Shown in pieces: positions 1 through 10,293 of a stretch of DNA of 64,000 nucleotides. The notes beneath the pieces are model-generated. The model was given only the letters and a program-made list of their open reading frames with translations. It did no database searches and had not been told where the DNA came from. Within the stretch, counting starts at the first letter, position 1. Each line of letters starts with the position of its first letter. A program made the position numbers and the translations under genes. The stretch lies in assembly GCA_032690845.1 (NCBI GenBank), contig CM064434.1, positions 4,032,108-4,096,107 of the forward strand. The letters run 5' to 3'. Origin of the DNA: Eleusine coracana subsp. coracana (lineage: Eukaryota; Streptophyta; Magnoliopsida; Poales; Poaceae).

Positions 1-1214
1 TGCTGCTGCGCCGCCGGCGACGTGGCCGTCGCCCTTTCCAGGCAGTCGAAGAGCGCCGCGTAGTAGTTCACCGCCTCGTCGAACCGCTCCTGGAACGACC
101 CCGCGTTGTGGTTCGCCTCGGGCTCCGTCACCACCATGATCTTCGGCGACAGCCCCCTCACCGCCCTCAGAAAACTCCCCAGCTTCGGCGCCCTCATCGT
201 CGTCCCTGGAGACGACGACGACAGCACGGAGGAGGAGGACGCGTCGGGGCTGAGCTGCAGCCGCGTGTTGAGCTCCCGCTCCAGCAACTCCCCGAAACTC
301 CTCGGGCTGCTCGACGACGACCGCGCCATGATCTGCACCGGCGTGAGGCAACTACTCCCACCCCCACTGCCATTATTCCTCCTGCCGTCGTCCACGGCGA
401 GGAGGCGGTGCAGCTGCGCGACGACGCTGATGGCGAGCGCCTCGCCGGACTTGACACGGAGCACGTTCCGGAGCGCGTCGGGGTCGAGCTCGTCGACCCG
501 GGCCTCCACGGCGTCGAACCGGAACGGGATGTCGAACGCCTCGGCCTCCCTGGCGAGGACGCCGTTCATGGTGCGGAGGAACTCCGCGCTGTCGTGGACG
601 GCGGTGACGCGGAGGTGGGGCGCGCCGCCGCGCCGGCCGCGGAACGAGTGGAACAGCGCGATCCACTGGACCGGGTCGGACGCGGGGCCCGACAGGTCCA
701 CCACGTGGACGAACCGCTCCCCTTCCATCGCCTCCACCACGGCGCGGTTCGTCGCCAGGTACGCCAGCTTCAGGAACGGGAGCATGTCGAACACGTGCCG
801 CCACGCCGCCGCCGCCGCCGGGTGGTGGTGGTGCACCGTCGTCGAGGTGGTGGTGGTGGTGGACGAGGAGGAGAGGTGGAGCGCGCGGGAGAGGCCAGGG
901 ACGAGGGTGAGAAGCTTGCGGGCGAGCGCGTCGGCGAAGACGGCGGCGAGGCGGTGGAGCGTGTGGGGGGAGTCCAGGGAGGCCAGCTGCGTGATCTGCT
1001 CCAGGTAGAAGTTGGCGGCGTCGAAGGCGCCCGCTGACACCTGGGCCGCGCACTGGTACAGCAGGCCCACCAGACGCACGCTCTGGTGGTCCGAGGTCAG
1101 CTCCTCCACCCACGACGACACGTGCCCGGTCCCGGTCACGTGCGGCGACGGCGAGTACAGCGACGACGCCGGCGACGAGGTCGCCGACGACGCCAGGTCC
1201 TCCTGGCTCAGCAT
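1..1214 (-). CDS. SCL3-type GRAS transcriptional regulator (3' end off window)
   Basis: GRAS-family nuclear regulator closest in layout to SCARECROW-LIKE 3, a component of gibberellin and root signalling in Arabidopsis (family knowledge). The start ATG is at 1214-1212 and 404 codons are visible without a stop. Leucine-rich region I spans about residues 45-165. The VHIID motif reads VHVVDLSGP at about 170-178. A second leucine-rich region (LRVKSGEALA) follows. A long low-complexity Ser-rich linker, typical of SCL3, precedes the PFYRE region (MVVTEPEANHN, then NYYAALFDCLE) near residue 390. His and Ala runs sit at about 129-138. The C-terminal SAW motif lies outside the window. The reading frame runs straight through the VHIID motif, so this gene lacks the intron present in the other two GRAS genes here. 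I am confident of the family; the SCL3 subgroup is inferred from the linker and overall order. Confidence 0.93.
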   Translation of the reverse strand, partial: MLSQEDLASSATSSPASSLYSPSPHVTGTGHVSSWVEELTSDHQSVRLVGLLYQCAAQVSAGAFDAANFYLEQITQLASLDSPHTLHRLAAVFADALARKLLTLVPGLSRALHLSSSSTTTTTSTTVHHHHPAAAAAWRHVFDMLPFLKLAYLATNRAVVEAMEGERFVHVVDLSGPASDPVQWIALFHSFRGRRGGAPHLRVTAVHDSAEFLRTMNGVLAREAEAFDIPFRFDAVEARVDELDPDALRNVLRVKSGEALAISVVAQLHRLLAVDDGRRNNGSGGGSSCLTPVQIMARSSSSSPRSFGELLERELNTRLQLSPDASSSSVLSSSSPGTTMRAPKLGSFLRAVRGLSPKIMVVTEPEANHNAGSFQERFDEAVNYYAALFDCLERATATSPAAQQ

Positions 1215-2332
1215 ATTATGACTTCTTCTTTATTTGCTCAACCACTATGTGTGACGATGTGAACAAGTCCTCTTATCAGCAAGGAATTGCCAGTTTCGAG
1301 TAGGATTATTCACTATATGGGGATATAGAGGAGGGAGATCGAGACCTAGCTAGCTGCTGCACTGTTTGATCCTTTTGTGTTATTTGCGCAGCGCGCGTGG
1401 CAACAAATGTTGCTAATAAGGCTTCGCTCACCGAGAGTTCATACGAGGTTCGTTCCGAGGTGTTAACATTGTCATGGGATGCATAAAAGGGACAAAGGGC
1501 GTGCATTGGATGCACCTGCGGCGAGAGCTAAGCGATGTCGTCTGCATCTTGGTGGAATAACTAGGAAGGTTGGAATCATTCGCTTGGAACTTATCTACAA
1601 AAACATTTGGATCACGATGAAACAGACAACCTTGTGATCAAAGTTCCTACGCTCCGCTCCAGGTCATTGCAACTGTCTGCACGCACATAATAAGGCTAAC
1701 AGAATGGTCAAGGCTACATATTTTCTGGTTCGACGACCCAAACGTGCATGGTTCCAAAATCCGCATTCATGTGCAGACCAGATCTTCGCCGAGGACGAGG
1801 ATAGCGCTTCAGCTTTGTCAGGTTTACAAATGGTTGGTGATTGTTGCAAAGGTACCCTTCTTGGAGTACTCATCATCCGCATTTGACCACATGCTCTTGT
1901 TTTGTACCTCCTCTGATACTAAAAATTTCTGACTCGATCGCTAACTTGCACAAAGTTGTACTATGGTGAAGGCAGCGAGGAGCAGAGCCGCTTTGTTCTA
2001 GTTTACAATGAAAACTTGTTGCTCTAAGAACGACGCTTTAATACACCTGTATTGGCCTCATCTTCTGTCCGGGCACGATCCTCGTATTTGTATGTTGATT
2101 CATCTTATTGATTGCACAATTGTATGTCATTATTATTATTTTTTGGCAGGCAAGCAAGAAGGGGACTATTTCTCTACAGGCATCAGTCGAGCAAGCAGAG
2201 AACATGTCTAGCATTTAAGTGATCTCGCTTGAACGCTCACTTTACAACGATTTGTGCTCCTTCATTTCTTTTGTCTGCATTTGTTCAACATCGAAGCGTT
2301 TTTTTCTTAACCAGTTCTACCCATTTTACATT
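1215..2332. other. Intergenic, upstream of the first GRAS gene
   Basis: No supported gene. The part next to 1214 would hold the promoter and leader of the minus-strand GRAS gene. A TATA-like string on the minus strand lies near 1311-1318, but it is too weak to call. Short open frames here lack any recognisable motif. Confidence 0.5.
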
Positions 2333-3127
2333 CACGAGAAAGAGTCTTTTTTATCTCTATGTTATTAAAAAAATTGTCACTTATCTATGTGCTATAAAAA
2401 AATTTAAAAACATATCTATGTTATGAGTCTAAATTTTATTTACCTGTATACTATTTCGTCCATCTTCTGTTAGACTAACAGTTTTATGACTCTGACATAT
2501 GGGATCTAACATATGAAAATAACTGTTTTACCCTTGAGTCAATTACATACCTTTGATTGACATGTGGAACCCACTTGTCATTTTCTTCTTCCTCCTCCTT
2601 CTCCATTACCCAACGACGCCAGCAGTCAAGAGTGCCGCCGGCGCGAGCTCCGCCGCGCGCGCCGCCGCCGGCTTGGGCCATGCCCTCATCGCCGCCCAGC
2701 CACGAGCTTCTGGCTGAAGATAACCATGCCCACGTCCTACGACCCCAGGATCCGGAGCCCCGACTCATCGTCGGCTTCCTTGGTGTAGTGGTCCTCGAGC
2801 AGCACAGGGAGGCGGAGGAGGAGGCGGGCAAGGGAGGGGAAGGCCTCGGCGAACCAGCCTTGCAGTGCGAGGTCGCCGACGGCGCGCCGGCAGCTCACGG
2901 GAGTTGGCCGAAGTGGGAAAGCAGAAAGGGAGGAGGAAGAAGAGAGTGTGGGACCCACATGAGTAAAATGGTATTTTCATCAGTTTATTTGACATGGAAT
3001 GATACACGGATAAAAGAACGTTAGCCTTATAGTATAGAGATGTTTCCAAACTTTTTTATGGCACACAGATAACTGACAACATTATAAATTTTTATAATGA
3101 CATAGAGGTGAAAGACTCCACGAGAAA
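2333..3127. mobile_element. Mutator-like element (Pack-MULE type) with GC-rich cargo
   Basis: The element body is 2342-3118. It is flanked by a perfect 9-bp direct repeat, cacgagaaa, at 2333-2341 and 3119-3127, which is the target-site length of Mutator-like elements. The ends are imperfect inverted repeats of over 100 bp, beginning gagtctttt at the left and ending aaagactc at the right. Both arms are AT-rich. The centre, about 2630-2930, is strongly GC-rich, as in rice Pack-MULEs that carry host gene fragments. Read on the minus strand, the centre gives a short protein-like stretch (for example AEAFPSLARLLLRLPVLLE) that I cannot assign to a gene. No transposase is present, so it is non-autonomous. 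Confidence 0.82.
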
Positions 3128-3894
3128 ACGGAAGTCTAGATCAGTTCAAAGCGGTTCGCTTGCACAGTTTGGTTGTGATGAGAGTAACTGGGACACTGCT
3201 ATGTACCAACCTTGGCCGGTAGTTTCCCATCTGACGTGACGACGTGACGTCAAGAATGTTAATCGCGATCCAATTTTCCGCCCTTGAACGAAAATACAGG
3301 GTAACCGAGGCCCTGTTCCGTAAAAGGATACTCCACCTGGTAGCCAGGCAACTTGGACCGCGCATTTCGCTGTGGAAGGCCCAGCACGGCCCGATGTTGG
3401 ATCGCCATGAATGATCGCGATCCAACCTAAGATGGGCCGTAAAGGATTATTCCGCACGAGGCGGGCTTTCCATCGCAAGATGTCCGTAGGCCACGTTACT
3501 GGGGCCGTTTTAGGCCGCGCGTCGTGACGGGACGGTCAAAGAGGATCTCTCGGCGGGGTAGCAGGGGCGCGCGGGCCAGGTCAACGATGCCGCCGTCCCG
3601 CCATTAGTCGCCACGCGGACAGTCGGACAGAGCACAGAGCGGCCTCCCGCTCCAACGAAAGAGGAAGCACTTTCCTCAGTCCGCACCGTCCCGCGCCCTT
3701 TTTCCCCTTTCCGTTTCATCCGGATCAGATCGAGTTCGTTGCGCTAACCTGCATCCGCCGTCCGGCCATGATCTGAATTCTGAAGCCCGTCGCCGCCTAG
3801 AGCAGGGCGGCGGCCGAGGAGCATTCGCCACCGTTCCCGCACCCCCATCGGATCAAAATCGCTCAGAGGTTCGGACCAATCAATCTATCCATCT
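3128..3894 (+). other. Upstream region of the DUF1618 gene
   Basis: About 770 bp between the Mutator-like element and the DUF1618 start codon. GC content rises towards the gene, as expected of a grass 5' leader. No clear TATA box, splice site or independent gene was recognised. Confidence 0.4.
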
Positions 3895-5277
3895 ATGGGC
3901 GACAAATTGGAGCAGTTCCACGGCACCTCCCTGCGCCCACCTCACCACGATCCGCAGGACGCGGACCACCACCTTCTTCCTCCGGCGACCAGCAGCTGCC
4001 TCCTCGACCGCATGGCCTACATCGCCGACCGCACGAACGCCAGCACCGCCTCGTGCCGGACAAGTCGAGGTGGCGGCGGCGGCGGGGAGATCCAGGTCAC
4101 CTTCGTCCTCGCCCCGCCGCCACGCGTCTCCCACCTCTGCGTCTTCTGCCCCGGCTCGCCGCCCACCGCGTTCGCCTGCGAGCCCATCGTCGTCGCCATG
4201 GAAGCCAACCTCGTCCTCATCCGCGTCGCATTTGGAGAGCCGAAGAACGCGAACCGTGCCAAGAAGCACGACTACTTCTTGTACCAGCAGGCTGCCGGCG
4301 CCGGGGAGAGGAATAAGGCGCCGTCGCTCAGACAGATTCCGCATCCAAAACCGTTCGTCTTCTTTGGAGAGCATCGAATTGGCCTCCTGCCCTGCTACGA
4401 TGAGGAACATCCTGACTTGTTCTATATCGCTGCTCTCCCCTACCGCAGCAAGACAACAACTGCTAATCAGCTCCCCTTCTATCTTTACAACTCTGAGACT
4501 GACAGATGGAGCACCAAGACGGCATCACTGGACGGGAACGAGAACCATCTGGACTTGCGTACTTTCCGTTGCACGAAGGTGATCGCCATTGGAGGAGACG
4601 GCAGCAGCAGCGGTGTAGTGGCCTGCTGGGTCGACCTCTGGCTGGGTCTCCTGCACTGCAACGTGCTCGACGCCACACCCACGCTTCGCTACACTCCGTT
4701 GCCGCCGCCACTCCACCCCGAAAACGAACTCAGTGGCTGCCCATGGCTTACTCGTGACATAGCAGTGATCCAAGGCCGCATCAGCTACGTTGAGCTGGAC
4801 GTTCGCGTGCTTGGAATCGACTGCAACGGACGCTACATTGCCGATGGCTGGATGGCTGTTGTCTGGAGCAGGACGGCTGCTAATCCATGGGACGAAGATG
4901 ACTGGCGCAAGGAGTTCAGTGTCGATTCAGACTTTGTTTGTGCTGACGACCCGGTGCTTCTTGGTCAGTTGCCTAGTCTGCGTGACTACAGAGGCAGGCC
5001 TGAGCCGACCCTGCTCAGGATTCATATTGGCCATCCCACGCTCAGCTTGCAGGGCGATGCTGTTGTGTACCTCATGGCTAAAGCCAAATTTATGGATGAC
5101 GATGCTTGGGTGGTTGCTTTTGACATGACCGGGAATGGTAGCCTCAAGGCAGTGGCACGGTTTGGTGCGGAAAGAACCATGGGGATAAGTTTCTCCTACG
5201 TGCACAGCAGGATCTCTGAGTATCTGAACTTGGATCCAGCGTTTGTAGTTAATTGCACTTCATCAGCACAAATCTGA
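3895..5277 (+). CDS. DUF1618 family protein, intronless
   Basis: A single uninterrupted 460-residue frame. It matches the grass-expanded DUF1618 family (PF07762 as I recall it), whose molecular function is not established. The C-terminal half carries the family's typical sequence: a VVACWVDLWLGLLHCNVLD-like stretch at about residues 240-258, then a Y-x-PLPPP segment, then RDIAVIQGRISYVEL, then a tryptophan-rich strand containing WDEDDWRKEF. The first 65 residues are His/Pro/Gly-rich and poorly constrained, so the true start could be a later ATG, such as the one giving MAYIADR near residue 40. No signal peptide or membrane segment is evident. Codon use is GC3-rich at the 5' end and declines along the gene, as in many grass genes. 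The neighbours are GRAS genes on the opposite strand with no obvious functional link. Confidence 0.85.
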   Translation: MGDKLEQFHGTSLRPPHHDPQDADHHLLPPATSSCLLDRMAYIADRTNASTASCRTSRGGGGGGEIQVTFVLAPPPRVSHLCVFCPGSPPTAFACEPIVVAMEANLVLIRVAFGEPKNANRAKKHDYFLYQQAAGAGERNKAPSLRQIPHPKPFVFFGEHRIGLLPCYDEEHPDLFYIAALPYRSKTTTANQLPFYLYNSETDRWSTKTASLDGNENHLDLRTFRCTKVIAIGGDGSSSGVVACWVDLWLGLLHCNVLDATPTLRYTPLPPPLHPENELSGCPWLTRDIAVIQGRISYVELDVRVLGIDCNGRYIADGWMAVVWSRTAANPWDEDDWRKEFSVDSDFVCADDPVLLGQLPSLRDYRGRPEPTLLRIHIGHPTLSLQGDAVVYLMAKAKFMDDDAWVVAFDMTGNGSLKAVARFGAERTMGISFSYVHSRISEYLNLDPAFVVNCTSSAQI

Positions 5278-6029
5278 TGCGTGTTCTGCATTCCAAATCT
5301 GTAGATGGTGAATTGTCGCACAGGTATGATTGCAACTTTGTACTTAAGTGTCATATTGTAATACCGCTAATAATGTGTCGTGAGAATCCAATTTTCATAT
5401 TACAACCAGACTAAGCTTATTTTACCTTCTCTTAATATGTTTCAGGTGTGATCACCAAATATTTTCCGAAATATGCCCAAATTTACTGCAATTTTCACAT
5501 GCAACTGTTGCGAAACTGAAGAAGTGTTGTTGATAAGAAAACTTTGCCAGCAAAAACAAGCTATTCTTTCCCAGAAATAGACAATGTGTTCAAACTAAAC
5601 TAGCATATCTTATTAGCTTAGTTCTCGCATACGAGGCTGATGTTCAGATTTGGCTGCTTTTAGAAACGACAAGTGATTGCAAGGTGGGCATTGTTGGGGT
5701 TTTTCCTAGTCCTCGGATCCGTAGGACCAATCATTCTTTCAGGGAAAAATTAATAAACTAGAGAAAGGCATGTCATCCCTCTTTTTTTTTTTTTTTGACA
5801 ATAGGCATGTCATATCTTTGACTCTGTGTACATGGGAGCATTACAACAAGATATTTACTTTACCTCATTTTCCAGTTACATTTTTATACTATTTCATAAT
5901 TATAATGGATGTACCATAGTACATCACTTCATGCTACAATTATTATCTAGAGTGAAGGGTATTAAGGTATCAGAGTTTAAGCTCTCTGCTTTCTGATCCT
6001 CACTGTATTGCCGCATCGTGTGAGTGAGG
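5278..6029. other. Intergenic between the DUF1618 gene and GRAS gene 2
   Basis: A convergent 3'-3' interval that would hold both 3' untranslated regions. From about 5340 to 5720 it is related to 9115-9690 (separate entry). A 16-base T tract at about 5781-5797 is flanked by two copies of aggcatgtcat. No gene is visible. Confidence 0.5.
5340..5720. repeat. Downstream flank of GRAS gene 2, copy of 9115-9690
   Basis: This segment aligns by eye with 9115-9430 plus 9642-9690. Both run through a gtttgatcaca/gtgatcacc block, an aaaactttg block, an acaagatattctattcc-like block and a gattgcaaggtgg string, and both end at attgttggggt. Each sits just downstream of one of the two intron-bearing GRAS genes, so I read it as the tail of a tandem duplication unit. 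Confidence 0.65.
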
Positions 6030-7726
6030 TCAGTAGGTGAAGTTGTGAACCTTGGCTGCGTGTTGCCGCGGCCACGTCCACGTAGGTGTCATCTGCCCCG
6101 GCACCACCATCCGCTGTTGCTGCTGACTGCTCACAGAAAAAGCTGAGCCCTGAGAGCACGACCATGGCCGCCACGCGGACACCGCGTAGAGCGGCCTCCC
6201 GTTCCAGCAGAGGAGCAGGCACTTCTCGTGCGCTCTGTTCTCGTACCCCCTCAGCCTGTACTTCCTGAGCACCTCATCCGCCTCCATCTTCGCGACGTAG
6301 CTGAGCGGCACGGCCCCGAACCCGGCGCCCACCATGCGCGCCGCCCACCGGCGCAGCGGCTCGGCCACCATCACGTCCCGCACCAGCACGTCCCTGATCT
6401 CCTCCCCCAGCACCACCTGCTCCACCTGCGCCCGCTCCTCCTCCTCCTGCGTCTGACGACGGCGACACTCGTCGCCGCCGCCCAGAAGAGCGCCACCACT
6501 ACTGTCTTGGAGGGCGTCGAAGAGCGCCGCGTAGTAGTGGAGCGCGTCACGGAACCGTGCAGGGAAATCCTGGCCGTTGTTGTGGCTGGCCATGACCTCC
6601 TGCTCCATGATAGCCACTACTTTGGGAGACACGGCTCTCACCGCGAGCTGGAACTGCGTCAGCGGCGACGGGACGACGAGGTGTTGGTGCTGCGGCGGGG
6701 ACGGCGTCGCAGTGAACGGGGACAGCGACGTTGTCGGGCTCGGGTAGTCATCAGGGACGAGGTTCATCTCGTGGTGGTGGTGGTGGGCGTAGTGGACGAA
6801 GCTGCTTGCCGCGGCACCCGGCAGGTGGAGCTGCTGCACGGCGGCGGCGTCCATCACTGGGAGTCGGAGGAGGCGGCGCATCTGCAGCGCGCAGCTGAAG
6901 GCATGCGCGTACCCGGATTTTATCGCGAGGGATTCATGGAGGTTGCCCAAGTCCAGGGTCTCGAGCCGGCCGAGGAAGCCGTGGAACGTGAACGCCATGT
7001 CCATGGAATCGGCTTCGGCGCGGAGCCGCGCCGACGTGTCGGCTAAGAACTCCCCGTCCTCGTGGACGACGGTGATGCAGAGGTTTGGTGCGCCGTACGG
7101 GCGGCGGCGGAAGGCGCGCATCAGTTTCAGCCACTGCCATGGGTGAGCCGCCGGACCGGACAAGTCGATGATGTGCACGAACTGAATGTAACAACAAGCA
7201 GTTCAAAAAATCCTTGATCAGGTTCAGATTGCTAACACCTTTTTTTTTCTTTATAATAGATACCAGCAAAATATTCATCCTTTTTTGTGTATATGTGAAA
7301 GTTGAGGTTTGGTTGATAAAATAGTTATCGAAAATGGACCTTTTCGTTCTCCATGGCGTCTAGGATGACTCGGTTGATGGCGACGTAGGCCACCTTGAGG
7401 AAGGGGAGGAGTTTAACGAAGCTGGACCGGGCCGTCCTTACGGAGTATGGGGTGGATGGGTTGATCAGGGCCCTGTTGATGGTGGTGCCCAGCTGGCGGC
7501 GCACCAGGCCGCCAACAAAGATCTTGGAGAGCCGCTGCAGCGGGCCGTCACCGAGCGAGGCCAGGCCCATGATGCGATCCACGCAGCGGTTCGCGTCGTC
7601 GAAGCGCCCGGCCGCGACGTGGGCCGCGCACGCGCACAGAGCTGGGCGAAGCTGCAAAAGCTGCGCGGCCAGGCCCTGGTCTTCCTGCCGCCGCTCCGGA
7701 CCGTGGGCCGAGCCAAGAGTCAGCAT
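6030..7726 (-). CDS. GRAS regulator, tandem copy A (2 exons)
   Basis: SCL3-like GRAS protein of 512 residues. Exon 1 is 7726-7340 (129 codons). Exon 2 is 7181-6030 (383 codons plus stop). The intron, 7182-7339 (158 bp), is phase 0 with GT-AG ends and falls directly before the VHIID motif: exon 1 ends MENEK and exon 2 begins FVHIIDLSGP. Leucine-rich region I occupies exon 1. LHRII (ESLAIKSGYAHAF) is followed by a His- and Pro-rich linker. Next come the PFYRE region (VVAIMEQEVMASHNN, HYYAALFDAL) and a SAW motif (FGAVPLSYVAKMEA, then LYAVSAWRPW). The protein then continues for about 40 residues rich in Gln and Ser. Compared with SCL3, the N-terminus is short. Orientation, intron and flanks match the third GRAS gene. 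It is probably functional, as all motifs are intact and no frameshift is needed. Confidence 0.92.
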
Positions 7727-7873
7727 GGTGTCCTGCGACGTGTTTGGTTCTTCTTAGGAATTCTTTCCTACACTCCAGGTCCAAGACAAGGAGCAAAGGA
7801 TACCATATTCAAGAAGGCTTTGCAGTCTAGTGTTGCAACTTGGATCAGGCCTTTCCCGTTGTCGGCCGTGCTA

Positions 7874-7881
7874 TATTTATA
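7874..7881 (-). promoter_or_regulatory. TATA box for GRAS copy A
   Basis: The minus strand reads TATAAATA here, about 150 bp upstream of the ATG at 7726, a plausible distance for a plant core promoter plus leader. No transcript data are available. Confidence 0.45.
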
Positions 7882-9114
7882 CCGCCAAACAAGGGTTGCA
7901 TTTTTTTTTTTGCAGTGAAGGAGTTCACAAGGACCATATAATATTTTGGCGCCACATATTCTGGATGATTTTGGGGGCATTAGGCAACTTGGACAGACTA
8001 GGATGCAAGCCAAAGACGATGATTGGCTCGCATGCCATGCAAAGGGTGCTGCTAGCATATTCTCACCCTCCTCACCTTTGGATTCTTCTCTTTGGTTCCT
8101 TCGTATCCACCTAGGTAACTGCAATAAAATGGACAAAACAACGTTTTTTTTAATAACAACACAAAACAACGTTAGAATGGGACCCCATAGACTATATATT
8201 TGGAAGAAGGCTGCTTGGAACCTACCTGCAAACTTCAAAAGAGAAAATATCAAAACTTCCACAAGGACGACGAGGCTACAAAAAATGATAATACAGCGAC
8301 AACATTTTGTTTTTGCGAATTAATAACGCAGCAGCAACATTAATGTGGCGGTATCTGTAGTCCCCCATGGTTATGGTTAGATATAGCGTCGTGCTGCCGC
8401 TGTTAATAACTTATTTTGTGCTCTCTGTTTTCAAGCATATGAAGGGATATTCTAGAGCGTGGTTTATTGTTGCACATCTATAAATAAAAGTAGCATTTCC
8501 ATTTTTTTTCTACAAGTCGTTTATTGCTGCACACCACTTGTACAAATCACGGATGTGAGCATACAGGCGTAAATTGCTTGTAGAAATCGATTTCTACAAA
8601 CGTTCTCTTAGAAAACCGCTCGAACAATTGACACCCGACGATACTGTTATAGGTCTCTGCTAAAAACCAAATGCGTCCATGAATTCCAATGGGTTGAGTG
8701 TGAAATACCAACAAAAAAAAGCACTGTGCGTGCTTTGGTTGATCTTCTGTATGCTTGAGCTACAGTCAAAGCACACAGGATAATCCACTCTACTTACTCA
8801 TATCTGATAAACTCCTGCTCCTATATGTTATTCACATCAATATAGTGATTAATGGATGAAACATGCTAGTCGTGGACAAAAGTGAACACAGGCACACAAC
8901 ACTTTTCAGGCATGACAATGTACTCATAATGTACTGACAAACAACAATTGATATAGGCCTTGTTGCATGTGTCATGATTAATGGATGAAACAAGCTAGTC
9001 TCTATTTCTTAACAAGTTATTCTAACCTACCTCGTTGAAAGCTGATCTTCGTATTTCGATGGATTTGCAAAAGATAGGTGGATTACGAGGTGGCATTGTT
9101 GGGATATTTCCTTG
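7882..9114. other. Upstream region of GRAS copy A
   Basis: AT-rich intergenic DNA. About 8625-8800 is related to 13640-13815, which lies at the equivalent place upstream of GRAS copy B. A short duplicate, gattaatggatgaaaca, occurs near 8846 and 8978. The stretch 9040-9115 repeats the end of the downstream-flank repeat (ggtggcattgttgggatatttccttg). No gene is recognised. Confidence 0.5.
8625..8800. repeat. Distal promoter block of GRAS copy A, copy of 13640-13815
   Basis: Both segments read, in order, ctgttat-ggtctctgc, an aaccaaatgc block, a gcac-rich block, and then gtcaaagca-ac-ggataa followed by a ctac string. They lie roughly 900 bp and 1570 bp upstream of the respective start codons. 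The difference is about the length of the LINE inserted in the second. This supports duplication of promoter and gene together. Confidence 0.6.
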
Positions 9115-9690
9115 TCCTTGTAACAAACCACTGTTTTTATATTGTAATCAGATTAGTTGAAATACTTCTCTTTTAGAATATTTCAGTTTGATCACAAGGT
9201 AATTTCCCAAATATGTGTAAATCTACTGCATAATTTGTTATTATTCCGACGTATTATTGATAGAAGTCACTTCTGTTAAAAAAACTTTGTTAGGACAAAC
9301 AAGATATTCTATTCCAGAACACCCAAATATGCTGGAACAAGACTAAAACCCACTCACGTTACTTCTCGCTTCTGATCTTCAGATTTGGGTGGATTTATAA
9401 ACAATAGGGCGATTGCAAGGTGGATACGGGAGTTAAGCAGGAGTTTTATAGATTGTCGTTTTTTTTTGTTAGAAGATAGGCTAACTCGGCAGCTCATTGC
9501 TGTGCGAGAATGTCTTTCTGTAATACTCGTGTTTGTTCTTGGGTGGGTGTTTCTCCAACTTGGCTTAAGGAGGTATCCGAGGGGACTGTAATCCTGCTTC
9601 AAATGAATAAAGCTCCCGTGACTTGGCCTCAAAAAAAAAAAGTTAGCGTTGTTGGGGTATTTCCTTGTAATCATCCTCTGCTCTTTTTTT
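9115..9690. repeat. Downstream flank of GRAS copy B, copy of 5340-5720
   Basis: Partner of the segment at 5340-5720. It has an extra ~220 bp polyadenylated insertion at 9424-9646 that the partner lacks. Divergence is clearly visible by eye, so the duplication is not recent. Confidence 0.65.
9424..9646 (+). mobile_element. Short polyadenylated retro-insertion
   Basis: In the paralogous flank, gattgcaaggtgg runs straight into g-attgttggggt. Here, about 220 bp separates the same two strings. The insert ends in an AATAAA-like string (gaatgaataaagctcc near 9600), cttggcctc and then an 11-base A run at 9631-9641, the look of a LINE or SINE 3' end. No coding domain is left. The target duplication is not clear. 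Confidence 0.6.
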
Positions 9691-9973
9691 TACGTGTTTG
9701 TCTTGTTTATAACTCATTAATTAAGAGCAATCATTGTTTTAGGAAAAAAACAAATTAGCAAAAGACATCTTGGTATATATGCAGTGTATGATTTTCATGG
9801 TTTTCTCTTACAGCGTGGAAAAAAAAAGGGTTCAGTCCTCCATGAAAAATAAATGGCGTGAAAAAAAGTTCAGTCCTCCAAGAAAAATAAATGATCCTTG
9901 TTCTCAGTTTTTTTTTTTCGGAAACAATATCTGTAGCCAATCACTTGCTATACCGATCTCTCCGTGTCCTGCA

Positions 9974-10293
9974 ATTAGAAGTCTCACTCCCTCATTATCT
10001 ACTGACCTAGACTGTATCGTCAGGACATCATTCATCAACATTTACTTAATCCTGTACGGGTATAGTATTTGGTTCTCATAATTTTTTTAAAAGAGTTAGC
10101 GATACCAACAAAGGGGAGAGAAAGTAAAGGATCTCATTCTTAGATTTTTTTTTTGAAAGAATATGGAGGAAATTCATACCTTCATGCATATCCCCCACTT
10201 GACACAACTTCTGAGATGTCTCTCATCGACTCCGTCCTTCGATTAGAAGTCTCACTCTCACTCACTATCTATTGACCTAGACTGTATCGTCAA
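9974..10293. repeat. Direct repeat covering the GRAS copy B stop region
   Basis: About 50 bp at 9974-10022 recurs at 10242-10293. Both read attagaagtctcact, a tatct-a-tgacctaga block and ctgtatcgtca. The second copy contains the last codons and stop of GRAS copy B (read on the minus strand). The first is therefore a stray duplicate of that gene's 3' end, about 268 bp further downstream. T-rich tracts preceding both copies also match loosely. Confidence 0.65.

Noticed and set aside
106..1037. Long plus-strand open frames opposite the first GRAS gene
   Set aside because: They are GC-rich antisense shadows; the minus-strand frame carries all GRAS motifs.
6228..7046. 272-residue plus-strand frame opposite GRAS copy A
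   Set aside because: Antisense to conserved GRAS motifs, with His/Arg-rich composition expected of a shadow frame.
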